From NCBI RefSeq assembly GCF_041381155.1, contig NC_091135.1, positions 7,493,620 to 7,557,619 on the forward strand: DNA of 64,000 bases, given 5' to 3'. Within the stretch, counting starts at the first letter, position 1; each line of letters opens with the position of its first letter. The notes below the pieces were generated by a model. That model was not told the origin of the DNA. It did not search any database and was given only the letters and a program-made list of their open reading frames with translations. A program made the translations under genes and the position numbers. Of this stretch, positions 24,610-37,024 are shown piece after piece. This stretch comes from Argopecten irradians. Lineage: Eukaryota > Mollusca > Bivalvia > Pectinida > Pectinidae.

Positions 24610-24739
24610 TGTAACAGTAGAGGAGAAAATGTAGCGGCCAGACCGGGATTCGAACCCGGGACCCTCAGAACACTAGCCGAGTGCTCTACCGACTGAGCTA
24701 CCTGGTCACCGATGATCGACCCAGTCCAATCCCGCTACA
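24610..24739 (-). repeat. TRIM 5' LTR (in element orientation)
   Basis: A 130-bp repeat next to the primer binding site, with the TGTT duplication at 24740-24743 outside it; the partner is at 24383-24386. Confidence 0.85.
24634..24707 (-). other. tRNA-like sequence inside the second TRIM LTR
   Basis: Same layout as the copy 223 bp to its left, with intact A and B boxes; the two lie in tandem on the - strand only because they belong to paired LTRs. Confidence 0.75.
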
Positions 24740-24920
24740 TGTTATTGCAATTTTTATAATTATAATCGGCATGCATAGCACACACAGTGAAAGACATTCA
24801 ATTGGTTTGATAGCGGTTTGTTTTATATTATGGCTTCTGGTTGAAATCTTATGTCACCTTTTATATAAGTCGCATATGACTGTTGTTGATCTGATTGGCC
24901 TCCTTGTAGTAGTGTTAATG

Positions 24921-24962
24921 TCGCCTATTTTATAGTGCTATCTCACTGTACGGCACTACCGG
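24921..24962 (-). mobile_element. SINE-like family A, tiny internal fragment
   Basis: TTTTATAGTGCTATCTCACTG alone, short by one base in each flank; it follows the TRIM. Confidence 0.3.
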
Positions 24963-24964
24963 TA

Positions 24965-26425
24965 GTATACAATTGATGACAAGCTATGCAGGCCTTGAAT
25001 GTTTGCATAGGATATTGCGTTAATATATGAAATAAGGAGACGAGGACACAAGCGTCGATTTGACACCGATCCCGTTAACTAAATTGCTGTATAAAATTAG
25101 CAGTTCTGGAAATCCCTATATACATGTAGCATATTTCAGTATGTATTTTTGACACCTGAATCACAAATTAGACATTTAAAGAAGTTAATTTGAATGTAGG
25201 CAGGTGACACTAAATTTTGAACATAAATGCTATCTGAATTTTGAAAATAGGTAATATTAGTTGTGAACAATTGAATTAAAACTTCCTATTGCGTTAGAAA
25301 TATTTCTCAATTTAAAAAACTAGGTAAATTAATTAATACATTTACAGTAAAAATCAATAACATATAGTAATGTAATATCCATGGTGTCAAGTTGGACGTC
25401 ATGCAGTTATACAAGTACTTCAGGAGATTTTTTTTTCTAATTTAGATATAAATGACAACCTTTCTATGGGGTTTTAGTAGTTAGAGGTCGTCTTGCCATA
25501 GAAAGATAAAAGAGAGCTCTCAGACATAACATCGAGTAGATGATCTCGTACCCTTTTATGTCGGACCACGGAATCAAAGCTGTCGCCAAAATTAAATACC
25601 AATGCGTTATGATTCGCCATCCTACCTTATTCATAGTAAAGGGCATTACAGTTGCGTCTCCAATATAGTTATTATTTCAGCATTAATGCATTTGATGTTG
25701 ACGTAAATTGCAGAAGAGATTCCCTTTAATAGCACTATACTGACTTTCCGTCTGTAAAGCCGCAAAAGAGAGAAATAGACGTTTGATGTATACTTACTGG
25801 TTGCTATTCCTTTCATATGAAGCCACAAATTAGAATAGACATGATCTAAATGTCAGATAGGTTATTCACTTACTGAATTGAATATTCTTTATACATTTCA
25901 ATATGTTACCTTTGAAATATTAATGATAATAATAATTGTAGTTGTGTGAAATTATATATATATCTCCTGACTACTCAGTTTAGTGTACAGGTATTCCGCT
26001 TCCTTGCCTCTAGCAATATTCCCCTTAATATAAGAATACATTATAGGTATAAATTGCATTTGTGTCGCACTAGATTAAGAATAGAAGAAACTGCTTTTCT
26101 GTCGCCTCTAGCAATTTTCACCGATACTTAATATTTCCCTTGAAATAGTGTCTGGAACCAAGATGTTCCAGTATCAATTTACAACACAAGCACTGTGTCA
26201 CGTTTTCAAACTAAGACTTCGGCAAATGGGTTATGTAGTTTATGTTTTCGAAACTGGGAGTACTTTTGAGGTCTTTATATAAATCAGGACTGTTTAAGCA
26301 AAAACAAATATTGGTTTTTGTTGTCCTTTCTTCCCCAGCAATAAAAGCCTGACATGCTCTAAATGCCACGACTGTTTAAAAGAAAGTAAAACATTTTCCA
26401 AAGGAAATAATTCTTTTCGTTATTA
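24965..26425. other. No gene seen
   Basis: Only random short frames. Confidence 0.5.
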
Positions 26426-26427
26426 TA

Positions 26428-27006
26428 TTTACGTACTAGTAACAGCCGTGTAAGGCCCGCCTTTCCATGTCTACGATATGTGGCGTGTATGAAGTGTGTG
26501 GTGTGTGTTTTGGGAGGATGCGGTATATTCTTGTTGTGTATTCTGGTATATCTTTTTATAGTACTATATCACTGAAGCATGCTACCGAAGACACCAAGCA
26601 ACATACCCCGACCGGTAACATTATACTGACAACAAGCCCTAAGCAGTAGCAGAAGTTACTACTCTTTTGCGTCTCGGCCAGGAAACAGAACCCAGAGCCT
26701 ACCTCAAAGGGGCGTGCGCTCAACCGAAAGCCAAAAAAGCGAGGTGGTGACAACGTTAGGAAGAAAGACAACATTTAAGCACTAAAATCCGCATTCCGTC
26801 ATTACGTCATGACGTCACATTACATGTTATACATTGTACATATCACTACACCAATGGGAGTTAAGGAGAATAATGATCTCATAAATTCCCTTTTTTGGTT
26901 GGTATAGTGTCAGTCCCGAGCAAATGGAAATATAATATACTAAATTTAATCACCTTTTACGATCATACAATAGGGGCAGCAGAAACTATTCTAACGCCCT
27001 ACCTGA
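26428..27006 (-). mobile_element. SINE-like family A, nearly full, interrupted
   Basis: 3' and middle parts run to about 26770 and the 5' end is at 26952-27006 (TTTTACGATCATACAATAGG). About 180 unmatched bases, starting with ACTAAAATCCGCATTCCG, lie between. Confidence 0.6.
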
Positions 27007-27009
27007 CGA

Positions 27010-28610
27010 CAAGTCAACGCTATCCATGGTAATATAGCTCAAATTGACAAATTGTGTTATCAGTCGACTTGCCGACCTAACAATGTCATCAATTTGATTT
27101 ATCCTATGGTAAGTCGAGTTATCTTTGTGCGATCTAAAATAAATAATGGCAGGAACGTGTCTCCATAGAAAATGTAAAATTCCTAGTGTAGTGTAGATAT
27201 TTGGAATTCAACCAGAGTCTAAGCTTTGATAGCCAACAACCATACCACCGAAGCTTATGAATGGGAAGCAAGCCAAATCATATAGAACCGCCCCTATTAT
27301 ATCAGTGAATCATAAAAGGTGATCAAGAGTGCCGTGTCTCGTGCAGGAGTCAAGTGACATTGACTGTCACAAGGACGAAACAGGCCTTTTCTTCCTGTTG
27401 AGAAGTCGTACTTACTAAGCAACCTCAACGAGGCAATTACAACCGGTGACTGACAACTATAGCTCAGGTCATTATTGTGTCGGCAAGACGGAAGTGGTGG
27501 AAATCTCGGGAACATCTGATTGGTTAGTGTATAAATAGAATTCGCGAGCTCTAATGCTTGTAAGAAAAATACCCGGTAAAGCCGCGAATATTTTTTTCCT
27601 ATTTTACATCTAATGAACTGCCTACCGCAACTTGAATAATGCGGATTCAAACAGCATAATTGTACCAGCTTCCTGTTAACGGAGCAAAGAATGGAACCTA
27701 ACCAATCAAAATTACTGAAGTGTAATTTGCTAAGTGGCAGCAATTGATGAGCATGAGATTTCGTGGACAGTAGCTGCAGATAATCGTTAATAATCAGCTA
27801 TTGTAACAATGCCTATAGCGTATCCTGTTATATAATAAGATTTGCGTATAATGCATTTTTGAATTGGTGACTTCGCATTATCACTGCGCGCACAGCACAG
27901 ACTCCTCCATTCACCAGATCAACTGCTCCATTCAATGGTCAGTATATTTATACGTCAAATTTCATTTTTGTTTTGGTACAGGATGACTTAAAACATAGCA
28001 TTTTTGTAATTGTGATAGTAACTATACGTACATGTACATTGACCAGTTATGCCAAATATTTTTTTTATCTTTTACTCGACAAAAGTTCGGAAGGTAAACG
28101 AACTGATGATGATGGAATACTTTTATAGCATATTATACTACATTTTAACAATACATATTGAGCATTGTAATAGAGGTTGTTATCACCTGTGAATCGTACA
28201 GTCAATGTCATGTTATTGAACTCGTGCCGGCGCACGCAATAAACATACACATTTTATATTGCTATACGATTTTGGAACGTTCGGTTGCTGTTGAATTAAG
28301 TTAAAATGACTAATATTGGAGAAACACACTTAACATCGAACAAACTATTCACTCTCAAAATGATATATCTATTAATATAATTTATTGATATTTAAACGGT
28401 CAGCAGATCGGTGCTGTCTATAACTAGATATCCTGACAGGTTTGGGTTGCCTAGTATTTACCTTTGTCTAGGTAAAGGAAATCTCGGGAGTTGTATCAAA
28501 TGGAATACCAGTTGTATGGTTGATAAGGCTCAGCGTTCTACTACCTTCCACACAAGGGCGAACCCTTCACTCAGGTCCAGTCAGGTGATGCTCTAGGAAG
28601 GGAAGCCAGT
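27010..28610. other. No gene seen
   Basis: A 148-codon open frame at 27297-27743 (-) has no family resemblance and ordinary composition; the rest is empty. Confidence 0.45.
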
Positions 28611-28614
28611 TAAG

Positions 28615-28662
28615 GCGACTCGCGTTTTTATGATCATGCAATAATATTAAAATCCTAAACGA
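28615..28662 (-). mobile_element. SINE-like family A, 5'-end fragment
   Basis: CGACTCGCGTTTTTATGATC, then ATGCAATAATATTAAAATCC match the first 60 bases of the family. Confidence 0.35.
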
Positions 28663-28863
28663 CACAGCCACCATGACCAAGAGGGTTACCAATTGTTAAA
28701 ACTCTACCTTTGCGGAGGCTGAAATGATCTATGGGCTCAGCATCCGCCTACAATTTGCGTTTGCCGGCACACCTTTTAAATATATATATATATAATGTCC
28801 ATGAATAACCCTCAATTAAATAACGAAATTAGGAAAGCGTGTAAGTTGGTTGACTGCAGCAAG

Positions 28864-29119
28864 CGTCATTTAAGGACGGTCTGTCCGGTATTAATTATGT
28901 TTGTGTGAATATCTGTATATTATGAGAGTTTGTGGTTTATTAGTGTTGTTTCATTTTGCAATAGTGGAAATTCTTGCCGATTGTATAGCGCTATCTCATT
29001 GAAGCATATCGATACAGACACCGAACAGCACACTCCACTCTAGGATGGCATTATACTGACAATTGGCAAACGAGTCAGTAGTCTCACTCCCTTTCTGTTT
29101 AGCGGTAAGCAGGAACAGT
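28864..29119 (-). mobile_element. SINE-like family A, diverged
   Basis: CATTTAAGGACGGTCTG to TAAGCAGGAACAGTG. Confidence 0.55.
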
Positions 29120-29146
29120 GTCATGGCCAGGGAGTAGATATGACTG

Positions 29147-29312
29147 TTTATTTGATTTATTTATTGTCCTATTAACAGGCAGGGTGATGTAAGGATGGTC
29201 TCCCACGTATGTGGTGCGTAGCGTGTATGATGTGGTGTGTGTTATGGCAGACTGCAGAGTACACCCAGCGCCGTCCTCATAGGGGCGTACGCTCAATAAA
29301 TGGCCAAACGTG
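29147..29312 (-). mobile_element. SINE-like family A, internally deleted
   Basis: The 3' end with its tail is fused to the front-third segment AGGGGCGTACGCTCAATAAA. Confidence 0.6.
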
Positions 29313-29525
29313 ATGCAATGTAATGTGAGAAGTTACTCTTATATATAAATTGTTGTATTGAATAATTTTTAATGATTACATGTTAAAAAATGAATCAACA
29401 CTTTCTCTATTTTAGCGCTCAGGTCTGCCCGGTATTCTTATTCTTCTTCTCTCCTTCATATAAGATCAGGCCGTCAATGGTGACGAGTTGTGATCTATTT
29501 GATTTTGTTTGTTTACGTCCAATGT

Positions 29526-29743
29526 GACAGGGTAGGTTGTGTTGTTGGTTAGTGCCTTTTTGGCGGTGCGCTTCCTGAGATAGCAGTATAAAAGACAAGG
29601 GTCCCACCAGTACAAAAACTTTCATCACGACTATACCAAAGCCTCCAACAACACAAATACTTATACACGCGACACATTGTATACAAGGGAGGTCATCCTT
29701 TAATGACGTTAATATGACTTTAAGCCTTATAAACAAACTTTTT
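29526..29743 (+). mobile_element. SINE-like family A, diverged 3' half
   Basis: TGTGACAGGGTAGGTTGTGT to GGGAGGTCATCCTTTAATGA. Confidence 0.5.
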
Positions 29744-30429
29744 AGATGTTCGAGGAAATACTGGAAATAAATGACATACCAAAAGTTACACCTGGATTCG
29801 TTAGCGAGTAATTTTGCCTGAGGTCTCGTGTTGTGGTGCACGATGTCTCGTTATCTTAATTTAGAACGCGGAGTTAGCTAATTAACGCGGATAGTCGACA
29901 CAAGGGGAAATGTAGGTATTAATTTCAGGACCTGGTGTTAATTGTAATATATACTATACACTGTGTTAACATTTCTGTATATATCATACGTTCTACGAAT
30001 ATGAGTGATATACATGCCAGTATAATATTTGTCTTAACGCCAACTGCAAATGAATTCTACAATACATAATTGATATCTCACACCGATACATCATGCTACA
30101 AGATGGATGGACCCTATTGAATTGTTTAGCCAATAACAGTAGTTTGGTTGAATCTTTTACAAAATATTAAGACTTTTTTCGCTACGATTCAAATGCTGCC
30201 ATACGGATATATTAGAGGGACAGGATCCCAAAGCATAAGACAACACATATTCAATTACAACACTGGGGAAACTATTCTCGAATATTTTTTATATATTTTT
30301 GGGACGTGAACTTGAAAAAAAATGATAAAAATAAAAAAACAAATAGAAACAAAAGTTAAATAGCCGCCACTGATTTTATCGTTGCTCTAAACTATTTCTT
30401 TAAATAACTTAGTTGGTTGGGTGGTTGAT

Positions 30430-30745
30430 TGGTTACGCGTAAAGTTCAATTAATATCCAGGGTCATTTAAGGATGGCCTCCCTTGTATGTAACATATTGA
30501 TTGCATATAGATGTCTGTATGTTTTGGGAGGCTGGGGTGTCCCTTTTTAATAGTGAGACACCTGCGCTTTTTAAGTTATATCTCACCAATCTGCATACCG
30601 CCAAAGATACCAGCAACACAGAATGCTTAGTCACAGTTTACTGAAAGCAGACAAATTATTCGTCGTTTATTCAGTATTAAATTTAATAAGAAAACATGTA
30701 GACGCCTTTTACTATCATGCAACGGGGCAGCGGGTAAAGGCCAAA
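30430..30745 (-). mobile_element. SINE-like family A, gapped
   Basis: The 3' half runs to 30621. The 5' end resumes at about 30700 (CCTTTTACTATCATGCAACG, then GGGGCAGCGGGTAAAGG). Confidence 0.5.
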
Positions 30746-31831
30746 AGTTTTCCATTTTCTGATAGACAGTTAACAGTAAAGAAATCCAGAAACATTCTCA
30801 TTCATCATTGCAGTACATGTGGGTTTTTTTTTAATTTTCTTACATATATACAGTGTTCCAAACCAAACAAAATGTTTTTAAGCAAATTCAATTTATTTAT
30901 TACACAACGATATGTATGTACTTGTGCGTGTATATTTGTTTAAACTTTAGTCTAAAATCTAGTTAAATAAAATTTGAATAAGTCATGATTCTAATCGGAG
31001 AGAGAAACCGCTGGAAACCAGATATTAATCACATCACATGACATAACTGCCCTTCCTTTGTACATAAAAATCTTTGCCTTGTATTAACTATATACTGATT
31101 GGATTTTTAATATAACTGAAAATTTGACACTGTGGACCATTAGATACAATCAAACGTGAAAAGGGAATAATTTCGCAATCTTCTATCAAAATTGCCGTTT
31201 CTACCAGGAAGAATATAAATGACCTTTTCTGATTGGTTGTTAACATCTGGTCACGTGTATGCCAGGAAACATCCCTGCTGAATACATAATCGTTCAAAGT
31301 TTTTTAATATTTAATTTTAGCAATTTCTGTACGATCTTTTTAAACCTGTTTATCGGACATCAATGAAATTCGCATGTGTTTTTTATTTGGCGCGAAAACG
31401 TTTTTTGTTGTTTGTTTTTATAAAAAAAAATTTGCGATCGAGTTTGTGTGTTTTTGGTTTTTTTTTTTTTTTAGTTTTTCTTTTTTTTTGCGATCGAGTC
31501 TAAAACTAAAGCCGCTTTTCTTCTGATTTGTCAAACTTAAGATATAGGGGTTATAACGGATGCCAAACTCAATGACACCATGTATTCGATTGCCATGGTA
31601 ACAAAATACAGACATCTCGGAATTATGATATCGTTTAATTGCGATAAAAATTGCCTACATAATGGTTGTATGAGATACTGAATGTATTGGTATGGTTGCG
31701 GTGGCGTTTGTGGGACTCTTTTAAGTAGTGGTCACACAATACAATCATCACTTGTTATAATGATTATGTTTCAATGATTTGTGAACGTCTGTTCAGTAAA
31801 AAGTTCGTGCTGAATTTAATTTATTTAATTT

Positions 31832-31939
31832 ATGGTGGACGAGTAAGACCTTAAATTGCATGTAAGCGTTCAGGTTCAATAACTCATGAACTATCAAACA
31901 TTTAATTGCAATTGAAGGTCTTACTCGTATAGCACCATA
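31832..31939. repeat. Small hairpin element (about 30-bp arms)
   Basis: ATGGTGGACGAGTAAGACCT and its imperfect reverse complement AGGTCTTACTCGTATAGCAC lie 108 bp apart with ATGGTG/CACCAT ends. It could be a miniature DNA element. Confidence 0.55.
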
Positions 31940-32029
31940 TTTTAACGATTACCTTAACGAATTTCCATATCTTCCACATGATGTGTCCAAGCCTTATAAC
32001 AGCAACAGATTTAAAAGCGTCATTTAGGG

Positions 32030-32290
32030 ATTGAATAACATAGAAGATTCGTGTATTGTTTATATCGCCCGCAACGAATTTAAGGGGGTGTATTGGAATC
32101 GGCTTGTCTGTCTGTCTGTAGACACACCTCTGTCCGGTAAAACCTCTCCTAACTACTTGACAGTGTTTGATAAAATTTGGGCTCAGAACCCTGACATAGA
32201 GGGGAGCTGAGTAAACTATAAAAGGTTCTGCAATGTCCCCTATTAATGTGATTACATAATTTGTACAACGGGGGTGGTAGTTGTCCGCTT
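32030..32290. repeat. Possible dispersed repeat
   Basis: AATTTAAGGGGGTGTATTGG, TGTCTGTCTGTCTG and TACAACGGGGGTGGTAGTTG stand out from the AT-rich surroundings and resemble a repeat I associate with invertebrate genomes. There is no second copy in the window. Confidence 0.3.
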
Positions 32291-32313
32291 AAGCAACAGT
32301 TCTAGTTGTTTGG

Positions 32314-32348
32314 TTTTGTTGTTGTTGGTTTTTTGTTGTTGTTGTTTT
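32314..32348. repeat. (GTT)n microsatellite
   Basis: Two short blocks of GTTGTTGTT split by a T run. Confidence 0.7.
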
Positions 32349-33308
32349 GAGCTTTGATATAAGTTCATGGAGTGAAATATTTGTGGTTAGCCGATTAAGC
32401 CATAATGACTAAATTAATTCAAACAAATGTCGTTGTTTCATATCCATAGTTACACAGAAACCACGAGAAACAACGAATATTTAAACCTGAAATGTTTTTT
32501 CAAAGTCAAGGACACGACAGCCGTGTCCTTGTTGTTCGCTTTTATTATCCTTCAACACTACATCCCAGAAAATGCTTTCAAAGAAAGCAATTCATCACGG
32601 GTACTTAATTTTCAAGACAGTTAAGGGCGGGACTACATTGGGTAGTGTTGCAAGGTATCATGTTTCCTTTTGTATTTTGTGTTTGTTAAATGATTTCCGG
32701 TTGAGCGTCCAGGTGTATGAGTAATATGTCAATGTCCTGGGATGTTTTGTTGTTGAAAATAAAGGGATCGTCTACATGTAAATAAAACTGTAATAAAGGT
32801 AAACATCCATTGGTAGTGATGCCCAGTGTTTAGTCAGTTGATCAGGGATACTTTTTAAAGTAAAAGGAATTCTCTTCATATTTAGATACGTAATGGATCC
32901 AGCTATATTATAAATCTACTGTGAAAAACTGACAAATATGTCGTCATTCCGGAAATCCTAAAAAAATCCGCAAAGTACGTACATATGTATACTGTATAAA
33001 AAATGACATATAATCACAGCGCCATGAGAGGAATTACATATATAATTAATTTTGCGAAATATATGTCTTTAGCTTTGCTTTAATTAAGGTGTACCCTTCA
33101 TTGGCAGTAATGCTATACGTTCTTATAAATTATAGAATTCTTAAGACTAAGATAAAAACTTTGCAAAACAGTCGAATATCACCTACATGCTTAACGTTCT
33201 GGTCAGTATAATGTCTTTGAAATTAATATTTCGTCGACAGTATGTTTCACAGGGATATCACTATAAAGCGGGAACAGCTCTTACAGTTACATAGCAATAG
33301 AATGATAA

Positions 33309-33521
33309 TTTGGTTTGTTTTAGTTTTACGTCCTATTAACAGCCAGGGTCATATAAGGACGTGCCAGGTTTGTTGGTGGAGGAATGCCGGAGTACCCGGA
33401 GAAAAACCACCGGTCAGCGGTTAGTACCTTGCAACTGCCCCACATGGGATTCGAACCCGCATCCCAGAGGTGGAGGGCTTGTTGTAATATGTCGGGACAT
33501 CTTAACCACTCGGCCACCGCG
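33309..33521 (-). mobile_element. tRNA-derived SINE (family B), complete copy
   Basis: On the - strand the head is a type II (Leu/Ser-like) tRNA: TGGCCGAGTGGTTAAGA as A box and GGTTCGAATCC as B box. The body has GGTGGTTTTTCTCCGGGTAC, which resembles the Nin-DC-type SINE core, and the tail ends in GGCTGTTAATAGGACGT plus A/C-rich sequence. A perfect 15-bp target duplication (33294-33308 and 33522-33536) borders it. It was inserted into an older family A copy. Confidence 0.85.
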
Positions 33522-33531
33522 GCAATAGAAT

Positions 33532-33581
33532 GATAAACATTACTCCCTAAACAACAGATAAACATTACTCCCTAAACAACA
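33532..33581. repeat. 25-bp tandem duplication
   Basis: GATAAACATTACTCCCTAAA plus CAACA occurs twice without a gap, immediately after the target duplication of the family B SINE. Confidence 0.85.
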
Positions 33582-33644
33582 GTGTACCCCGTCACACGTA
33601 TCAACATTGTATAGGGAATGCCGTTCTTAAAATGACGATACATT

Positions 33645-36150
33645 ATCATAGAAAGTTAAACGATGCCAAATTAAACGTTTCAAACATGATTTGCAAAGCA
33701 ATCGGAATATATTTGTGCCCGGGTACATTATTTCGATAAAATGGAGGTCTTTCATGCGTCATTCCTTTGATACTAGTTCACAAACAATAACTATGACGTT
33801 CTACGAATAGTCGATGTTCTCAGAAATATAGTATAGCTCGATTCTGAGAAAGATTCACCCGATTACTGTTCAATGCCGTCTGACAGCGATGTGCGTCGAG
33901 GTAAGACACATGTCTTAGTAACAGGTATCATTTAGATAGGTAAGCATATACATTTTTACTTACGAGTCCTCATCGATCAATCTGATATCATTCCTAACAT
34001 ATAATTGAGACGATTTATCACTCTTGTGTAATAACCCTAGAATGAACCTAGCCTTTTTACAGTGTTGTCGTGCTCGACTGGATATGAACCATTTACGCAT
34101 TGGAGTATTTGAATGGTGGTGTAGATATCAACAGTGATAATGTAAACATAATTTACTCGGTCTGACCAAATGATGTGACGTCACAGTGTGTGTGTTTAAC
34201 GGCCATAACTCTCCACATATACATTTGAAGTGCAAAACAATGTAAATGTGCAACCTTACTTCTGTTACCATTATTTTCACGATACAGTTGTATAGTGTAC
34301 AAGGACATAGGCCTAATGCGTTACTCAAGTATTGTTACTCATTGGTTTCCTAAACTACAAAAAAAAAAACTCGGGATATCTATGCATTGTTTTGAATACG
34401 ATCGGATATCATTTGTGCTGGTATTTTGGATAATGGTTATTTCTATTCCTTACTGTTAAGTGAGTTTTACCTATGTATATGAAAAACACCTTGATAAATA
34501 CGTCAACCGATAACCTTAAAGAGATGGCCTTTATCGACAGATGTATACCGTCAGTACTTACAAAATGTCTTTTATCTATTGCGGTCAGAATAGTTCAATG
34601 TGAAGGTTATTTGTGTACTAACCCTACAACGTGTTTACAACGATATGTCCAGTACACATACACCAGAAAATGATAAACTAATCCAGAGATTGCGACTTCC
34701 TGGTGTTTACGATGTGCGGAGTGTCTATATAATTTATCAAATTGACCAAATATTTACTCCGCCATTAGGTCTTGAGTTCGAAACCTGACAGTTTACGGGC
34801 TACTGATCAATGGTTGATTTTGTTTTTAGTTTTCTGGTTGCATTTATATGCCCATACTGTAAAATGAAATCGTAAAACAAAATCATTGCATCTTAAACTT
34901 GAAACTATTCAATCTATCGGGTACACTAACTTTTAAATATAAAATTTAAAGTACATTATAAGTATACCCCTTTAATTCAGGCAATACATACCATAATGAA
35001 TGAAGTGGCGTGTAACATATGAAAGCAACAATATGCAGGAGTTGGGAGTGACTGGATAAGGAGGTGTTCGCTCGGGGTCTTCCTGTGTTAAACGTAAAAC
35101 AAGTTAACACATCTAGTTCCCGGAATGACGATATTCCGTTAAAACGTGTATGTCGCTCAGTCATCATTTAAGACTGTCGCTTCATGTCAACCGAATCTAT
35201 TTCCAGGAACCGTGACGTCTTTGTAGAACGGGCGCTAACAAAGAGATTCAATAAAGAGGATTGGTAAAAGGGAAGACGTAAAGTGGAGTCGATTGAAAAG
35301 TGTAATGGTTTTTTTTTAATATATATCTGGTAAATACTATTTAAATATAAGGACAGACTGTATCGGGTGCGTACCATACGGTTGCGAAATCACCTGATTT
35401 ATATTTATAACTTTGTATAGGATTACGTCATGTAGTTACAAATAAGGTAGCTTTGTAATTGGAAACAATGTGGCTCACTGCACGATTTGTTTAGCTCTTC
35501 TATCGTTCACGAGTTTATCGCTAATCCATGTCATAAAATATATCATCTTGAGATCAATGGACTCAATATTATGAAATATAAGCAAATACAACAAAAACCA
35601 ACAACTCGATTCGTAACATCCGTTGCGTACGTGTTGTGTATATTTATTCAACTTTGAACTATTAACAAGAAATCACTGTAATTCAGTAACGTCTACGTTT
35701 ATGTGTTGGGTTTACAGGACTGATCATTAGCTAATATTGCTATAGGTATACACCAGGAATATAGTAATTATAGTTCGTATTTCATGGATTTTATTCTATT
35801 TATGTCAATTACCTATGGTCATTACCAGTAATTTATCCATGTCACCAAATGCTTACCGTTATGACTTTACACAAATCTACCCGTGTATTTGGGAGATGAT
35901 TTATTTTGTGTGGGTTGTATCCCTGATAACATAGAGTTTGGTTGGTTAAACCTGCTGCTAAAAATACACGACCCACATAATAACAAAACACGTTTCGGTC
36001 TAGTTTCGGTATAAACACTGAAGTGTGTGGTTTCACTAGTTTGTGATTTTCCTGTTGAAAATTTAAATGGGTAGTTTGTTAAATATTTGTGTTAATTTTC
36101 AAATGGATTAAGTTTTGTACATAAATAACTCAAAAATAACTTTGTTTTAT
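33645..36150. other. Upstream region of the kinase-fusion gene
   Basis: No coding signal. GTCGAG|GTAAGA at 33895-33906 could be a donor of a distant 5' UTR exon, but no promoter motif supports it. Confidence 0.3.
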
Positions 36151-36155
36151 TTCAG

Positions 36156-36231
36156 TGTGCCGAGCTTACTTACACGAAAGAGAAACAGTTAGACAAAGGA
36201 GTACATAGTGGATCGTTACTGTTGAAATAAG
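36156..36231 (+). other. Candidate non-coding 5' UTR exon
   Basis: A good acceptor (TTTTATTTCAG) and donor (AAG|GTAAGA) bracket 76 bases with stops in the frames. It lies 0.7 kb before the start exon of the kinase gene on the same strand. Splice signals alone support it. Confidence 0.35.
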
Positions 36232-36909
36232 GTAAGATATTTTTGGTTTTTTTCTTCGACTTGTGCCTGAATTCATTTGTCCTTTGGACGACAATGTATT
36301 TTGCTAATATCCAGTCAGTTGATAATTGTTTATGAATAGGTCCACGAATCATTTGGTGTAAAAGCGTATGTATGACTTGTAAGGACATGCAAGATCATGT
36401 CTTTCTCTAATTGATGAAATAATAGAAACATCAGAGAGGTCAACACCTTACCAAATACCATACAGGGATGTAGCAAGTTATGTTAAGGATTCAAATCTCA
36501 TTTTTTTTTTTTTTTGCGCTTCAAACAAGAACAGTGCCGCGATAGCTTGATAAGTTGAACTTTTTTCTTTCTCTTTTTGAATTTATTGAGCATTTACTGT
36601 ATTTCGTTAAGGGGATATTAAGAATGAGTTGATGACCAAGTCAAGCTTTTTATTATGGCATTCGGTATAATCTGCTCACAGCGTCACTAACGAAATTCTC
36701 TTTACTGCGAAAGATTTGCAAGATATTTGTTCGCCATGAGCATTTTCTTTGATAATATCCACCTGTAGGGGACTAATGGTTAAGATGTCTGAACTTTCCA
36801 TTCAGCCTTCCGTCTCGTTTTTACTATGAATGCGTGGGTGATATAGGTCTGTAACTGATTGACCTTAACAGTTAATTGACATTACAGAACACACAATATT
36901 GACTTACAG

Positions 36910-37024
36910 AGCATGCTTCATCGTCTGGTGTGGTGCGACACCCCATGCTGTCCATCAGCACGCGTTGCCATGGTGAGGACAATTGGCATGCTTACTGACG
37001 GACCTGTCGCCATTACAACTATGA
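36910..37024 (+). other. Probable 5' UTR part of the kinase-fusion gene's start exon
   Basis: The stretch follows a possible acceptor (GACTTACAG) and runs into the start codon. It contains several ATGs. The acceptor lacks a long pyrimidine tract, so transcription might instead begin nearby. Confidence 0.4.

Larger units (their letters stand above)
24387..24739 (-). mobile_element. Helenus-type TRIM with tRNA-like sequences in its LTRs, looks whole
   Basis: Two 130-bp direct repeats (24387-24516 and 24610-24739) begin TGT and end ACA and are about 97% identical. They flank a 93-bp core and are bordered by a perfect 4-bp target duplication, TGTT. In - orientation the core begins with a primer binding site, TGGCGCCCAAC, three bases after the LTR, and ends with a purine tract just before the second LTR. 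Each LTR holds a tRNA-like region with perfect A box and B box. There is no coding capacity, so it depends on an autonomous LTR element. This is the layout I recall for the Helenus group of miniature LTR retrotransposons. The close LTRs suggest a fairly recent insertion. Confidence 0.85.
33199..33640 (+). mobile_element. SINE-like family A, split by a family B SINE
   Basis: Decayed family A sequence at 33199-33293 (CAGTATAATG, GGATATCACTATAAAG) resumes at about 33592-33640 (CCGTTCTTAAAATGACG). The inserted SINE has its own 15-bp target duplication, and a 25-bp tandem duplication lies just after it. Confidence 0.5.

Noticed and set aside
24411-24707. Two tRNA genes on the - strand
   Set aside because: Eight-base anticodon loop, mismatched acceptor stem, and placement inside paired LTRs; treated as tRNA-like parts of the TRIM.
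27297-27743. 148-codon - strand open frame
   Set aside because: No similarity recognised, alternative TTG-type start, and no neighbouring exon.
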